Source of the DNA: Thalassobacillus devorans MSP14
GTDB taxonomy: Bacteria; Bacillota; Bacilli; Bacillales; Halobacillaceae
Length of the DNA: 64,000 bases
Assembly (NCBI RefSeq): GCF_000496835.1
Contig: NZ_KI543238.1
Coordinates: 139,984 to 203,983 of the forward strand
Reading direction: 5' to 3'
The notes beneath the pieces were generated by a model that saw nothing but the letters and a program-made list of their open reading frames with translations, was not told the DNA's origin and did no database searches. The position numbers were made by a program, and so were the translations under genes. Positions 18,941-31,056 of the stretch are shown here, piece after piece; position 1 is the stretch's first letter, and the number at the start of each line of letters is the position of its first letter.

Positions 18941-21169
18941 ATGGCCCAGGCAATCAACGGGTTATTGAAAGGCCTGAACGAACAACAGCGGAATGCTGTG
19001 ACACATACAGAAGGACCACTACTGATCATGGCAGGTGCAGGAAGTGGGAAAACACGCGTACTTACCCATCGGATCGCCTATCTGCTGCAAGAAAAGGAAG
19101 TTTCTCCACGCAGCATTCTCGCAATCACGTTTACGAATAAAGCAGCCCGCGAGATGAAAGAAAGGGTGGAAAGTCTGGTCGGAGCGGAAGGCGATGCGAT
19201 TTGGATGTCGACGTTCCATTCGATGTGTGTACGGATATTGCGTCGTGATATCGACCGGATCGGATTCGACCGCAATTTTTCCATTCTTGATTCCAGTGAC
19301 CAGTTGTCGGTCATCAAACAGGTATTAAAGCAGCTCAACCTGGACCCTAAAAAATGGGATCCACGTGCTATGCTTGGCGCAATCAGTGGAGCGAAAAATG
19401 AACTGATGTCATCGGATGACTATGCGCAGCAGGCGGGAAGCTATTATGAAGAACAAGTTGCAGAAGTGTACAAGCGTTATACAAAAACGCTGCGTAAAAA
19501 TCAGTCGCTCGATTTCGACGACTTGATCATGCAGACACTAAATCTATTCGACAGGGTGCCGGAAGTGCTAGAATATTACCAGCGCCGTTTCCAGTATATC
19601 CATGTGGATGAATATCAGGATACCAACCATGCCCAGTACCAGCTTGTCAATCAGTTAGCGAGCCGCTATCAGAATCTATGTGTCGTCGGGGATTCCGACC
19701 AGTCAATTTATCGCTGGCGTGGGGCGGATATCCAGAATATCCTGTCATTTGAAAGCGACTATCCAAACGCACGCGTCATCATGCTGGAGCAAAATTACCG
19801 CTCCACCAAGTTAATTCTTGATGCCGCCAACAAGGTGATCGAGAACAATTCCGGTCGTAAACCGAAACGCTTATGGACCGATAATGACGGTGGCGAGAAA
19901 ATATCTTACCACCAGGCAGCGACGGAAAGGGAAGAAGGGCTGTTTGTCACAAATAAAATAGAAGAAATGGTTCATGACAACCTGTGCCAGTATAAAGATA
20001 TCGCAATTCTTTACCGGACGAATGCACAGTCCCGTACGATTGAGGAAACATTCGTCAAAGCAGGCATCCCATATCAGATGATTGGCGGGACGAAGTTCTA
20101 CGATCGTAAAGAAATCAAGGATATGCTTGCCTACTTGCGCTTGATCGCTAATCCGAACGATGACTTGAGTTTTACTCGTGTCGTTAACGAGCCGAAGCGT
20201 GGGGTTGGAAAAACGAGCATAGAAAAGCTGCAGGCCTATAGTGCAGATCACGATATTTCCCTTTTTGAAGCAGCGGCAGAAGTGGATTTTGTCGGTGTCA
20301 GCGCCCGGGCAGCAAAAGCGATCATGGATTTCCGTACGATGATTGATAACTGGACAAAACAGCAGGAATTTTTATCTGCGACAGATATGGTTCAGGAAGT
20401 CATCGATAAGACAGGTTATGAAGAAATGCTGAAGAATGAAAAGAGTATCGAAGCGCAAAGCCGTTTGGAAAACATCGAAGAATTTAAGTCCGTGACTAAG
20501 AACTTCGAGGAAAACAGCGAAGATAAAACATTGATTGCCTTTTTGACTGACCTTGCTTTGATTGCCGATATCGATCAAATGGATGAAGATCCGATGGGGG
20601 ATAATAAAGTCGTCCTTATGACTCTTCATTCAGCGAAAGGACTGGAGTTCCCAATTGTCTTTTTAATCGGGATGGAGGAAAATGTCTTCCCGCATAGCCG
20701 TTCCATCATGGATGAGGAAGAGATGGAAGAAGAACGTCGGCTTGCTTACGTGGGAATTACCCGGGCGGAAAAGCAGCTGTACTTGACTCATGCAAAAATG
20801 CGCACGTTATATGGAAGGACGAATATGAACCCGGTCAGCCGGTTTATCAATGAAATTCCAGCAGATATGATTGAAGGTAAAGCAGAGAAAGAAAACTTGC
20901 CGTTTTTCAACAACCAAAAACGCACTGCCGGCTTTGAGGCATCCACTCAGCCGAAACGAGCTGCTCAGAAAATCAAGAAAAAGACAGCATCTGGCGGCGA
21001 GAAAATCACCTGGCAAGCTGGCGACAAAGCTCAACATAAAAAATGGGGCGAGGGTACGGTCGTCAAGGTACAGGGAGAAGGAGAAGCGATGGAGCTTGAT
21101 ATCGCGTTTCCGGCACCGGTCGGTGTCAAACGCCTGTTGGCCAAATTCGCACCAATCACAAAAAGTTAA
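18941..21169 (+). CDS. pcrA: ATP-dependent DNA helicase PcrA
   Basis: A 742-residue superfamily 1A 3'-5' helicase used in repair and in replication-transcription conflicts. Walker A is [14 protein letters not shown] near residue 30. Walker B/motif II is [12 protein letters not shown] near 222. Later motifs include [22 protein letters not shown] and [14 protein letters not shown]. The C-terminal Tudor-like region ([17 protein letters not shown]) is known in this family to contact RNA polymerase. Length matches the family. Confidence 0.97.
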   Translation: MAQAINGLLKGLNEQQRNAVTHTEGPLLIMAGAGSGKTRVLTHRIAYLLQEKEVSPRSILAITFTNKAAREMKERVESLVGAEGDAIWMSTFHSMCVRILRRDIDRIGFDRNFSILDSSDQLSVIKQVLKQLNLDPKKWDPRAMLGAISGAKNELMSSDDYAQQAGSYYEEQVAEVYKRYTKTLRKNQSLDFDDLIMQTLNLFDRVPEVLEYYQRRFQYIHVDEYQDTNHAQYQLVNQLASRYQNLCVVGDSDQSIYRWRGADIQNILSFESDYPNARVIMLEQNYRSTKLILDAANKVIENNSGRKPKRLWTDNDGGEKISYHQAATEREEGLFVTNKIEEMVHDNLCQYKDIAILYRTNAQSRTIEETFVKAGIPYQMIGGTKFYDRKEIKDMLAYLRLIANPNDDLSFTRVVNEPKRGVGKTSIEKLQAYSADHDISLFEAAAEVDFVGVSARAAKAIMDFRTMIDNWTKQQEFLSATDMVQEVIDKTGYEEMLKNEKSIEAQSRLENIEEFKSVTKNFEENSEDKTLIAFLTDLALIADIDQMDEDPMGDNKVVLMTLHSAKGLEFPIVFLIGMEENVFPHSRSIMDEEEMEEERRLAYVGITRAEKQLYLTHAKMRTLYGRTNMNPVSRFINEIPADMIEGKAEKENLPFFNNQKRTAGFEASTQPKRAAQKIKKKTASGGEKITWQAGDKAQHKKWGEGTVVKVQGEGEAMELDIAFPAPVGVKRLLAKFAPITKS

Positions 21170-23188
<2,019 letters not shown>

Positions 23189-23199
23189 GGAGTGGAAAT

Positions 23200-24321
23200 A
23201 TGAGAAAGCTGCATGTATTATGGATGATTACGCTTCTGGTGCTGAGCGGGTGTATCCCGGTCTACGATAATGAAGAAGAAATTGTCCAGGAAAACTCCAA
23301 GGAAGATAAAAACGAGACAGCCATCGTTCCACGCCACAATATTTCCGAGGAGCATTACAAAACGATTTTGACCGAAGATGGACCAAAAAAGGCTAAAGCC
23401 AGAGGCGCTCTTACCCGTCAAATCAGTAATCGTCTTGATATTGATGCGCTGGAAACCGGGTTGCAGCGGCATTCGAAAGAGTTTTTCGATCCAGAATCCT
23501 ATTATTTTCAGGCTGGACAGTATTTAGATAAAAATACAGTCCTGTCGCTGATCGATGGATTGAATCCTAACCGTGATAAATTAGAAAAAGAAGAAGATTA
23601 CCGGGAAAATCCCCGCGTGTTGTCCCACATCCTGGAGCAGAATTACTTGAAAGAAGAAAAAGAAGGAGTAGTCAAGATTGCGGGGATATCGATTGGAATA
23701 GCTTTGAAGTCCACCTACTCCTTTCAGACGGAAATCGGGGGACCGACCTACGATGAGGAGGTTTCTGACAAGGAAATCCTGGCTGTCGGGCAAAAAACAG
23801 CTGACCGTGTACTTAAAGAAATTCGCAGTAATGAAGCCTTACAGAATGTTCCCGTTATGATTGCGCTCTATCGCGAGGAAAAATCAGGTTCAGCTGTGCC
23901 AGGCGATTTTGTTAAAAAAACATATGTAAAAGGCGGGAGCGCCACAGCATCCGGTTGGAAAGACATCAATGAAGATTACATTTTATTTCCGTCCAGCGAA
24001 GCAGAAGAAAAGCATTTCGAAGATTCCCAGCTGATTGGCGAGTTTCGTAACGAAGTATCCAAGTATTTCCCTAACTTCGTAGGATTTGTCGGGGAAGGAT
24101 TTTATGTAGAAGATAAATTAAGGGAAATTTCCATTGAAATTCCGATCCAATTCTATTCAAAAACGGAAGTGATCGGTTTCACCCAATATGTCTACGGCTT
24201 AGTTATGGAGATGTTCAATAAAGGATATACAATAGAAGTGAAGATCCATAGCAATAACAAGCCGGAAAGCTTGATTGTGAAAAAGCGTGGGGAAGAAGAA
24301 CCTTCCGTGCATATCTATTAA
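23200..24321 (+). CDS. camS: CamS family sex-pheromone-type lipoprotein
   Basis: A 373-residue lipoprotein, B. subtilis YerH type. The signal peptide MRKLHVLWMITLLVLSGC ends at Cys18. The mature part begins with an acidic linker and then the CamS fold (TRQISNRLDIDALETGLQRH; YVKGGSATASGWKDINEDY). In Enterococcus and Staphylococcus the signal peptide of relatives is processed to a peptide pheromone; here that is not known. It is 11 bases after ligA and followed by a terminator. Confidence 0.93.
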   Translation: MRKLHVLWMITLLVLSGCIPVYDNEEEIVQENSKEDKNETAIVPRHNISEEHYKTILTEDGPKKAKARGALTRQISNRLDIDALETGLQRHSKEFFDPESYYFQAGQYLDKNTVLSLIDGLNPNRDKLEKEEDYRENPRVLSHILEQNYLKEEKEGVVKIAGISIGIALKSTYSFQTEIGGPTYDEEVSDKEILAVGQKTADRVLKEIRSNEALQNVPVMIALYREEKSGSAVPGDFVKKTYVKGGSATASGWKDINEDYILFPSSEAEEKHFEDSQLIGEFRNEVSKYFPNFVGFVGEGFYVEDKLREISIEIPIQFYSKTEVIGFTQYVYGLVMEMFNKGYTIEVKIHSNNKPESLIVKKRGEEEPSVHIY

Positions 24322-24329
24322 ACTGACAA

Positions 24330-24360
24330 CCACCCGGCACTTAGCCGGGTGGGATTTTTT
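24330..24360 (+). terminator. camS operon terminator
   Basis: CCACCCGGC and GCCGGGTGG form a stem around ACTTA, followed by a GA and T6. Confidence 0.92.
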
Positions 24361-24387
24361 AACTGGCACGGAAAAATAGTATTACGT

Positions 24388-24416
24388 TTGAAGAGTTGGT
24401 AGAGATAGGATAGAAT
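24388..24416 (+). promoter_or_regulatory. Sigma-A promoter of pruA
   Basis: TTGAAG (24388-24393) and TAGAAT (24411-24416) are 17 bases apart. Transcription would start near 24423, at the first base of the cre-like site. Confidence 0.65.
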
Positions 24417-24422
24417 ATGTAA

Positions 24423-24436
24423 TGGAAGCGCTTTAA
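24423..24436. promoter_or_regulatory. cre-like site at the pruA transcription start
   Basis: TGGAAGCGCTTTAA has the palindromic core AAGCGCTT and departs from the cre consensus at two positions. Placed at +1 of the predicted promoter, binding of CcpA would block initiation. Carbon control of proline and arginine breakdown is known in Bacillus. Confidence 0.55.
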
Positions 24437-24499
24437 TAAGGTTACATATGTGAGACGAAAGCGGGCTTCTATTTCTATTTCCCAAGGAGGCGTTTTAGA

Positions 24500-26050
24500 A
24501 TGGTAGTACCTTACAAGCATGAGCCGTTTACAGATTTCAGTGTGGAAGAAAATCGCAAAGCAATGGAAGAGGCGATTGCCAAAGTGGAATCTGATTTAGG
24601 TAAAGAATATCCACTGATCATTGGTGGCGAGCGCATCATGACGGACGATAAAATCGAGGTCGTCAACCCGGCCAACCGGAAAGAAGTCATCGGGTATGTA
24701 TCAAAAACAAATAGAGACCTTGCAGAGAAAGCGCACAAAATTGCAGACGAAACTTTCGAATGGTGGCGCAAATCGGATGCCAGCTTACGTGCAGATATCT
24801 TATTCCGTGCAGCTGCAATCGTACGCCGCCGTAAACATGAATTCACTGCACATCTGATTAAAGAAGGCGGCAAGCCATGGAAGGAAGCGGATGCAGATAC
24901 AGCAGAAGCGATTGACTTCATGGAATATTACGCCCGTCAGATGCTTCGCATTGATGAAGGAGTCGAAGTGAATTCCAGGCCGAATGAAAACAATCGTTTT
25001 CATTATATTCCGCTGGGCGTAGGTGTTGTCATATCCCCATGGAACTTCCTGTTCGCGATCATGTGCGGTACGACAGTGGCTTCTATGGTCACCGGTAATA
25101 CGGTCCTATTGAAACCTGCGAGTGCGACTCCTATCATCGCTTATAAAATGATGGAAGTACTAGAAGAAGCAGGATTGCCTGCAGGCGTTATCAATTATGT
25201 ACCTGGCAGTGGTAAAGAAGTGGGCGACTATCTTGTCGATCACCCGCGTACAAGGTTTGTCAGTTTTACTGGCTCCCGTGAAGTAGGAACCCGTATTTTC
25301 GAACGTGCAGCCAAAGTTCAGGATGGACAAAAATGGCTGAAGCGTACGATCATCGAAATGGGTGGAAAAGATACGATCATTGTAGATAAAGAATCTGACC
25401 TGGAACTTGCAGCAGATGCTATCACTTATTCTGCTTTCGGTTTCTCCGGTCAGAAATGTTCCGCATGTTCCCGTGTCGTCGCTCATGAAGATGTCTACGA
25501 TGAGCTGCTTGAACGTGTGGTAGAAAAAACGAAGAAAGAAGTGAAATACGGGGATCCAACAGATAATAGCTTCTATATGGGGCCTGTCATCGACCAGGGA
25601 GCTTATGATAAGATTCTTGGTTACATTTCCACAGGAAAAGAGGAAGGACGCTTGATGCACGGCGGAAAAGGCGACAAAAGTAAGGGATGGTTCGTTGAAC
25701 CGACGATTTTCGCTGATGTCGACCCGGAAGCTACCATCATGCAGGAAGAAATTTTCGGTCCGGTTGTGGCGTTTACGAAAGCTGAATCATTTGATGAAGC
25801 GATCGATATCGCCAACAACACCGAGTATGGTTTGACAGGGGCGGTCATAACGAATAACCGGCAGCATCTGGAACAGGCACGAGAGGATTTTCATGTCGGA
25901 AACCTTTACTTTAACCGAGGTTGTACAGCAGCGATTGTCGGCTACCATCCATTCGGCGGCTTCAATATGTCCGGGACTGATTCCAAAGCAGGCGGTCCAG
26001 ATTACCTTCTGCATCACATGCAGCCAAAAACCACTTCTGAAATGCTATAA
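24500..26050 (+). CDS. pruA: L-glutamate gamma-semialdehyde (1-pyrroline-5-carboxylate) dehydrogenase
   Basis: A 516-residue NAD-dependent aldehyde dehydrogenase of the RocA/PutC type that oxidises glutamate semialdehyde to glutamate in proline and arginine catabolism. The general base is E286 in [10 protein letters not shown], and the nucleophile is C320 in [11 protein letters not shown]. Near the N terminus are the conserved [20 protein letters not shown] and, further on, [12 protein letters not shown]. The length equals that of B. subtilis RocA and YcgN. No proline dehydrogenase or arginase gene is in the window. The downstream neighbour is putP under its own promoter. Confidence 0.95.
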   Translation: MVVPYKHEPFTDFSVEENRKAMEEAIAKVESDLGKEYPLIIGGERIMTDDKIEVVNPANRKEVIGYVSKTNRDLAEKAHKIADETFEWWRKSDASLRADILFRAAAIVRRRKHEFTAHLIKEGGKPWKEADADTAEAIDFMEYYARQMLRIDEGVEVNSRPNENNRFHYIPLGVGVVISPWNFLFAIMCGTTVASMVTGNTVLLKPASATPIIAYKMMEVLEEAGLPAGVINYVPGSGKEVGDYLVDHPRTRFVSFTGSREVGTRIFERAAKVQDGQKWLKRTIIEMGGKDTIIVDKESDLELAADAITYSAFGFSGQKCSACSRVVAHEDVYDELLERVVEKTKKEVKYGDPTDNSFYMGPVIDQGAYDKILGYISTGKEEGRLMHGGKGDKSKGWFVEPTIFADVDPEATIMQEEIFGPVVAFTKAESFDEAIDIANNTEYGLTGAVITNNRQHLEQAREDFHVGNLYFNRGCTAAIVGYHPFGGFNMSGTDSKAGGPDYLLHHMQPKTTSEML

Positions 26051-26070
26051 AAAGCAATTCACACGATACC

Positions 26071-26102
26071 AAAAAATCCTCCGTTCGTGGAGGATTTTTT
26101 TT
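26071..26102 (+). terminator. pruA terminator
   Basis: AAAAAATCCTCC pairs with GGAGGATTTTTTTT around GTTCGT, 20 bases after the stop. Confidence 0.93.
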
Positions 26103-26321
26103 GTGGGTTTGGGAAAAATACTACCACCATCCTTGAGGGTTAAATATATGTTAAAAAATGTATGGGTAGATAGTAGTACCCATCTTATTCATGTATTCAG
26201 CAATTTTATTAAATTTTTTTTTATTACCTTTTGTGAATATATATCGCATATAAAAATTATATAGCGTTATATATAGTGTTTATATGAATAAATATACATT
26301 CATTTGTCGATGATATAATTT

Positions 26322-26350
26322 TTGCAATGTTCAAATCCTTTGTATATGAT
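26322..26350 (+). promoter_or_regulatory. Promoter of the accessory peptide-putP unit
   Basis: TTGCAA (26322-26327) and TATGAT (26345-26350) are exactly 17 bases apart. The transcript would have a leader of about 115 bases. The rest of the 422-base gap 26051-26472 is very AT-rich and shows only the upstream terminator, a short hairpin GGGTA...TACCC at 26164-26181, a second TATAAT at 26314, and no coding frame I trust. Confidence 0.6.
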
Positions 26351-26472
26351 ATAGTTGTACCTGCGTTTGTGATTTAGCACTCCTGTTACTTTTGAATCAT
26401 TATTTTTAATATTTAAAAAATTGCATGGGAGTGTATAACGGAGCTACGGACAAAAAACTTGGAGGTGGAAAT

Positions 26473-26580
26473 ATGGAAGAATTCGCATTATCCGGGGCAA
26501 CATGGTTCTGGCTGTTTGTCCCAATGCCAATATTAATCATACTATCCGTCATTACACTATTTACTGGAAGGAGCGAATAA
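26473..26580 (+). CDS. Symporter small accessory protein
   Basis: A 35-residue frame: MEEFALSGATWFWLFVPMPI then LIILSVITLFTGRSE. It has an acidic head, an aromatic stretch (WFWLFVPMP), one membrane span and a polar tail. The ATG follows a strong GGAGGTGGAAAT, and the stop is 6 bases before putP, whose binding site (GGAAGGAG) lies inside the end of this gene. This is the layout of small single-span subunits encoded directly ahead of sodium symporters in Bacillaceae. Its role in PutP assembly or activity is inference. Confidence 0.85.
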   Translation: MEEFALSGATWFWLFVPMPILIILSVITLFTGRSE

Positions 26581-26586
26581 CAAACA

Positions 26587-28101
26587 ATGGGTACAGCAAC
26601 GTTAATAACGTTTATTATCTATCTTTTAGGTATGCTTGGCATCGGTTTTGCCGCATACAAAATGACAAGTAATTTATCTGACTATGTATTAGGTGGCCGT
26701 CGTCTGGGACCAGGTGTTGCTGCGTTAAGTGCAGGTGCTTCAGACATGAGTGGGTGGCTATTGCTAGGTTTGCCTGGTGCTATTTATGCTTCCGGCTTCT
26801 CAGCAGCGTGGATTGGTGTCGGTCTTGCCATTGGAGCTTATTTGAACTGGCAGTTTGTTGCCCGTCGTCTGCGTATTTATACGGAGGTTGCAAATGATTC
26901 CATTACGGTTCCGGACTACTTAGAGAATCGTTTCCACGATAACTCACATATTTTACGCGTGATTTCAGCACTTGTAATCCTTCTATTCTTTACCTTCTAC
27001 ACATCTTCCGGTATGGTAGCAGGTGCCAAACTGTTCGAAGCTTCGTTTGGATTGACTTATACTCAAGCGCTTTGGATCGGTGCCATCGTAACCATATCTT
27101 ATACTTTCTTAGGTGGTTTCCTGGCTGTAAGCTGGACAGACTTCGTCCAGGGTATTTTAATGTTCGCCGCATTGATTGCCGTTCCGATTGTAGCGATCAG
27201 TCAAATCGGTGGATGGGATGCTACTATTGATGCTGTTGGAAATATCAGTGCATCTCACGTAGATATGGTACAAGGTGTTGGCATCATCGCCATCATTTCG
27301 TCAATGGCCTGGGGTCTGGGCTATTTCGGTCAGCCGCATATTCTTGTGCGCTTTATGGCACTGCGCTCACCGAAAGATGTACCGAAAGCCCGTTTCATCG
27401 GTATCGGCTGGATGGTACTAGGTCTTTATGGTGCGATTTTTACAGGTATTGCAGGGCTTGCTTATATCAATTCCCAGGATGTTGGAATGTTAAGCCAATT
27501 TGGAATCGAAGTTGTCAATGAAAATGGCGTCCAAATGCTTGCAGACCCTGAAAAAATATTCATTGCGTTTTCTCAAATTCTGTTCCACCCAGTCATTTCG
27601 GGTATCTTATTAGCAGCTATTCTGTCTGCTATTATGAGTACGATTGACTCTCAGTTGCTTGTATCTTCTTCTGCATTGGCTGAAGATTTTTATAAAGCAA
27701 TCATCCGTAAACAGGCGACAGAGCGTGAATTGGTATGGGTAGGCCGCTTAGCAGTTGCAGTAATTGCCTTGATCGCAATCCTGCTTGCCGGAAATCCTGA
27801 CAGTTCTGTATTAAGCCTTGTTTCGTACGCATGGGCAGGTTTCGGTGCTGCATTCGGACCGATTATCCTGTTATCCCTATTCTGGAAAGGCATTACCCGC
27901 AATGGTGCCCTTGCCGGTATTATTGTTGGGGCAATCACAGTCGTAGTCTGGGCCGATTTCCTAAGCGGCGGTATCTTCGACTTGTATGAAATTATACCTG
28001 GTTTCATTCTGAATACCCTTGTGGCTGTCATTGTCAGTTTAGCAGGGAAGAAACCATCGAAAGAAGTCATGAGTGCATTTGATGAAGCGGCTCGCCGTTA
28101 A
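26587..28101 (+). CDS. putP: Sodium/proline symporter PutP
   Basis: A 504-residue member of the sodium:solute symporter family with about 13 membrane spans. Conserved pieces are LSAGASDMSGWLLLGLPGAI in span 2 (sodium and substrate residues), YTSSGMVAGAKLFE, and WGLGYFGQPHILVRFMALRS in the middle. Later MSTIDSQLLVSSSALAEDFY is the second sodium-binding region. The family contains catabolic PutP and osmotic OpuE. B. subtilis has opuE in the same place ahead of gatCAB, so synteny suggests an osmotic role, while pruA next door suggests a catabolic one. The sequence looks closer to PutP. Confidence 0.94.
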   Translation: MGTATLITFIIYLLGMLGIGFAAYKMTSNLSDYVLGGRRLGPGVAALSAGASDMSGWLLLGLPGAIYASGFSAAWIGVGLAIGAYLNWQFVARRLRIYTEVANDSITVPDYLENRFHDNSHILRVISALVILLFFTFYTSSGMVAGAKLFEASFGLTYTQALWIGAIVTISYTFLGGFLAVSWTDFVQGILMFAALIAVPIVAISQIGGWDATIDAVGNISASHVDMVQGVGIIAIISSMAWGLGYFGQPHILVRFMALRSPKDVPKARFIGIGWMVLGLYGAIFTGIAGLAYINSQDVGMLSQFGIEVVNENGVQMLADPEKIFIAFSQILFHPVISGILLAAILSAIMSTIDSQLLVSSSALAEDFYKAIIRKQATERELVWVGRLAVAVIALIAILLAGNPDSSVLSLVSYAWAGFGAAFGPIILLSLFWKGITRNGALAGIIVGAITVVVWADFLSGGIFDLYEIIPGFILNTLVAVIVSLAGKKPSKEVMSAFDEAARR

Positions 28102-28109
28102 TTACAATG

Positions 28110-28162
28110 AAAAAAGGGCTATCCCGTAAGTCTGCGAAGACATACCGGGATAGCCCCTTTTT
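28110..28162. terminator. Bidirectional terminator between putP and the hydrolase gene
   Basis: AAAAAAGGGCTATCCCG and CGGGATAGCCCCTTTTT pair; an inner TCT...AGA also pairs. T runs exist on both strands, serving both converging genes. Confidence 0.93.
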
Positions 28163-28178
28163 ATTCAATGGTAATGTT

Positions 28179-28985
28179 TTACAAAGCGACGGAGTTTTGA
28201 ATCTTTTTCTTATGCCGATACTGATTGATGAAGTTTATTGCTAATTCATTGAATTTATCTGCTTGTTCAATGTTACAGACATGACCGCAGTCAGGTATTT
28301 CTGCTAAGCGGGCATGAGCAATTTTCTGCACTGCTTTACGAACATCCTTGATACAAAGGTGATCCTGCGTTCCCGAGATAAATAACTTTGGGACCTCTGC
28401 TGCGTTATGAATTTTCTTTAACGTCTTTTTCGGGTGCCTGGCTACTTTATACCAGGACATAAAGTCTTTCCTTTTCATCTTCTTTGCTTCACGGATGAAT
28501 GTTTCTCTGCCAGCTTTGTGATTGGCTCTTGGCATGAGGATATGAGCAAACAATCGATAGAGGGCGTGATAGGGCATGAAATTCTTGATTGCTTCCCCAA
28601 TAACCAGCAAGCCCTTTGCTACAGCGTTCAACCTGACAATGGAGCCTCCGAGTACTGTAGATCTTACCCGCTCAGGAAAATGACTGATCAAATTCTGGAT
28701 TACCATCGACCCCAAAGAAATACCGACAAAATGGGCCTTGGGGATTTTCAAGTAGTTAAGCAATGCGATAATTTCTTCGTTTACCGTCTGAAAGCTCATT
28801 TTTTCCGAATAGGAGGTAGTGCTGGGTGAATCCCCGTGACCGGGGAGGTGTATGGACAATACGTTGAAATGTTTACGGAAAGCTTTAATCTGTTTATAAA
28901 ATATTGTAGAGTTTCCTCCAATACCATGAACAAAAATAACATACTCAGAAGTAGAATCTTTTGTTTTCAAAACGTAATCAAGCAT
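28179..28985 (-). CDS. Alpha/beta fold hydrolase
   Basis: A 268-residue serine hydrolase. FVHGIGG near residue 20 is the oxyanion motif, and FVGISLGSMVIQ near 93 is the nucleophile elbow with its Ser. SGTQDHLC and IPDCGHVCNIEQ give the Asp and His of the triad. The ATG at 28985 follows AAAGGAG by 7 bases; a longer frame has no binding site. There is no signal peptide. The substrate cannot be told from sequence: it could be an esterase, a thioesterase or a C-C hydrolase-like enzyme. It is on the minus strand in an otherwise forward block. Confidence 0.85.
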   Translation of the reverse strand: MLDYVLKTKDSTSEYVIFVHGIGGNSTIFYKQIKAFRKHFNVLSIHLPGHGDSPSTTSYSEKMSFQTVNEEIIALLNYLKIPKAHFVGISLGSMVIQNLISHFPERVRSTVLGGSIVRLNAVAKGLLVIGEAIKNFMPYHALYRLFAHILMPRANHKAGRETFIREAKKMKRKDFMSWYKVARHPKKTLKKIHNAAEVPKLFISGTQDHLCIKDVRKAVQKIAHARLAEIPDCGHVCNIEQADKFNELAINFINQYRHKKKIQNSVAL

Positions 28986-29216
28986 TGATGATCTCCTTTG
29001 TGACAACACATACATTATGAATTCCCTTAGGTGCAGGTCATTAAACAAACAGGAATAGCGTGTGTTGGTTGTGAAAACGGTTGTACCATCGAAATTATAG
29101 CACGAATTCGATAGGAAATCTTGCGGTAATGCTTTCCTTCCTATTTAATAGTTTCTTATGAGCTCTCCTGTGTTTTATGTTAAGATAGGAAAGGTGAAAA
29201 ACTTGAACATTGCTTA

Positions 29217-29246
29217 TTGAATCAATCATTTGGTATCATCTAATAT
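29217..29246 (+). promoter_or_regulatory. Promoter of gatCAB
   Basis: TTGAAT (29217-29222) and TAATAT (29241-29246) are 18 bases apart, about 34 bases before gatC. Confidence 0.5.
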
Positions 29247-29279
29247 TATGTGAGTACGAGACTGAATGGAGGTTTGGTT

Positions 29280-29570
29280 ATGTCTAGAATCAGCAAAGAG
29301 GAAGTGAAGCACGTGGCCAATCTGGCGCGTCTTGCAATTAGTGAAGAAGAAGCGGACATGTTTACAAAGCAGTTGGACGATATCATTACGTATGCCGAGC
29401 AATTGAATGAATTGGATACTGCCGATGTCGAACCGACGACACACGTATTGGATTTAAAGAATGTCATGCGTAAAGACGAGCCGAGAAAGTGGCTGGAGAA
29501 AGAAGATGTGATGAATAACGCACCAGATCATAAAGACGGACAATTCAAGGTTCCATCTATTTTGGAATAA
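29280..29570 (+). CDS. gatC: Asp-tRNA(Asn)/Glu-tRNA(Gln) amidotransferase subunit GatC
   Basis: A 96-residue subunit that wraps around GatA and GatB and stabilises the complex. [20 protein letters not shown] at the start and the Pro-free loop near [19 protein letters not shown] are typical. The ATG at 29280 follows GGAGG; the frame is open 30 bases further upstream. It is the first gene of gatCAB. Confidence 0.96.
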   Translation: MSRISKEEVKHVANLARLAISEEEADMFTKQLDDIITYAEQLNELDTADVEPTTHVLDLKNVMRKDEPRKWLEKEDVMNNAPDHKDGQFKVPSILE

Positions 29571-29583
29571 AGGAGGTACACCA

Positions 29584-31056
29584 ATGTCATTGTTTGACTA
29601 CACATTGAAAGAGCTTCAGGAGAAGCTACATAATAAAGAAGTCAGTGTAACAGACCTGGTTGAAGAATCTTATCAGCGTATTGAAGCAGTGGATGGCGAA
29701 GTCAAAGCATTTTTGACTTTGAATAAGGAACAGGCATTGAAGCAGGCGGAAGAACTGGATGCAGCACGTGGAAAGGAATCTGCTGCTTTGTTCGGACTGC
29801 CGATCGGCGTGAAGGATAACATCGTGACTAAAGGCTTGCGCACGACTTGTGCCAGCCAGTTTTTAGACAACTTCACCGATCCATTATATGATGCAACGGT
29901 TGTAGAGAAATTAGCAGATGCCAAGTCCGTAACGATTGGTAAATTGAATATGGATGAATTCGCGATGGGTTCTTCCAATGAGAACTCCAGCTACTATGCA
30001 ACGCGTAACCCGTGGAACACAGATTATGTTCCAGGCGGTTCCAGCGGCGGTTCTGCAGCTGCGGTAGCGGCTGGTGAAGTGTTCTTCTCACTCGGTTCAG
30101 ATACAGGGGGATCCATCCGTCAGCCGGCTGCATTCTGTGGTGTTGTCGGATTGAAGCCGACGTATGGCCGTGTATCCCGGTTCGGGTTAGTCGCATTTGC
30201 TTCTTCTTTAGATCAAATCGGGCCAATCACCAGAACGGTGGAAGATAACGCTTATTTGCTTGAAGCGATATCGGGACACGATACGATGGATGCTACCTCT
30301 GCAGATGTCGACGTGCCGAAATTCACGGAAGCTTTGACTGGCGATGTCAAAGGATTGAAGATTGCCGTACCAAAAGAGTATCTTAGTGAAGGGGTCGCAC
30401 CTGAAGTAAAAGAAGCGGTTATGAGCGCTTTAAGAAAATACGAAGACCTTGGCGCTACATGGGAAGAGGTTTCCCTGCCGCATTCCAAATATGCGGTTGC
30501 CACGTATTATCTCCTGGCATCTTCAGAGGCTTCTGCTAACCTTGCTCGTTTTGACGGGGTCCGCTATGGTGTCCGTACCCAAAATGCTGAAACTATGCTC
30601 GACATGTTCAAGCGTTCCCGTTCCGAAGGTTTTGGAGACGAAGTCAAGCGCCGTATCATGCTTGGTACGTTTGCGTTAAGCTCTGGCTATTACGATGCTT
30701 ACTATAAAAAAGCGCAGCAAGTACGTACACTGATCAAGAATGACTTTGAACAAGTGTTAGAAGACTATGATGTCATTATTGGACCAACAACCCCGACACC
30801 TGCTTTTAAAGTAGGTGAAATCGTAGATGACCCATTAACGATGTATGCCAACGATATTTTGACGATTCCAGTCAACCTTGCAGGCGTCCCGGGAATTTCT
30901 ATTCCATGCGGACTCTCATCAGATGGACTTCCGATCGGACTGCAAATCATCGGTAAACATTTTGATGAAAACACTGTCTATCGTACCGCACATGCGTTCG
31001 AGCAAGCGACAGATTTTCATAAACAACGCCCATCCCTTGGAGGTGCGCAATCATGA
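29584..31056 (+). CDS. gatA: Glu-tRNA(Gln) amidotransferase subunit GatA
   Basis: A 490-residue amidase that releases ammonia from glutamine. The Ser-cisSer-Lys triad is visible: Lys in [10 protein letters not shown] (about residue 79), and the two Ser in [17 protein letters not shown] (about 150-180), followed by [18 protein letters not shown] precedes the ATG. It overlaps gatB by 4 bases. Confidence 0.97.
   Translation: MSLFDYTLKELQEKLHNKEVSVTDLVEESYQRIEAVDGEVKAFLTLNKEQALKQAEELDAARGKESAALFGLPIGVKDNIVTKGLRTTCASQFLDNFTDPLYDATVVEKLADAKSVTIGKLNMDEFAMGSSNENSSYYATRNPWNTDYVPGGSSGGSAAAVAAGEVFFSLGSDTGGSIRQPAAFCGVVGLKPTYGRVSRFGLVAFASSLDQIGPITRTVEDNAYLLEAISGHDTMDATSADVDVPKFTEALTGDVKGLKIAVPKEYLSEGVAPEVKEAVMSALRKYEDLGATWEEVSLPHSKYAVATYYLLASSEASANLARFDGVRYGVRTQNAETMLDMFKRSRSEGFGDEVKRRIMLGTFALSSGYYDAYYKKAQQVRTLIKNDFEQVLEDYDVIIGPTTPTPAFKVGEIVDDPLTMYANDILTIPVNLAGVPGISIPCGLSSDGLPIGLQIIGKHFDENTVYRTAHAFEQATDFHKQRPSLGGAQS

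Noticed and set aside
25893-26264. 123-codon frame overlapping the end of pruA
   Set aside because: It is a shifted-frame shadow of pruA that runs through a terminator and has no binding site.
29072-29085. cre-like TGAAAACGGTTGTA upstream of the hydrolase gene
   Set aside because: Two mismatches at conserved positions and about 90 bases from the start codon; too weak without other support.
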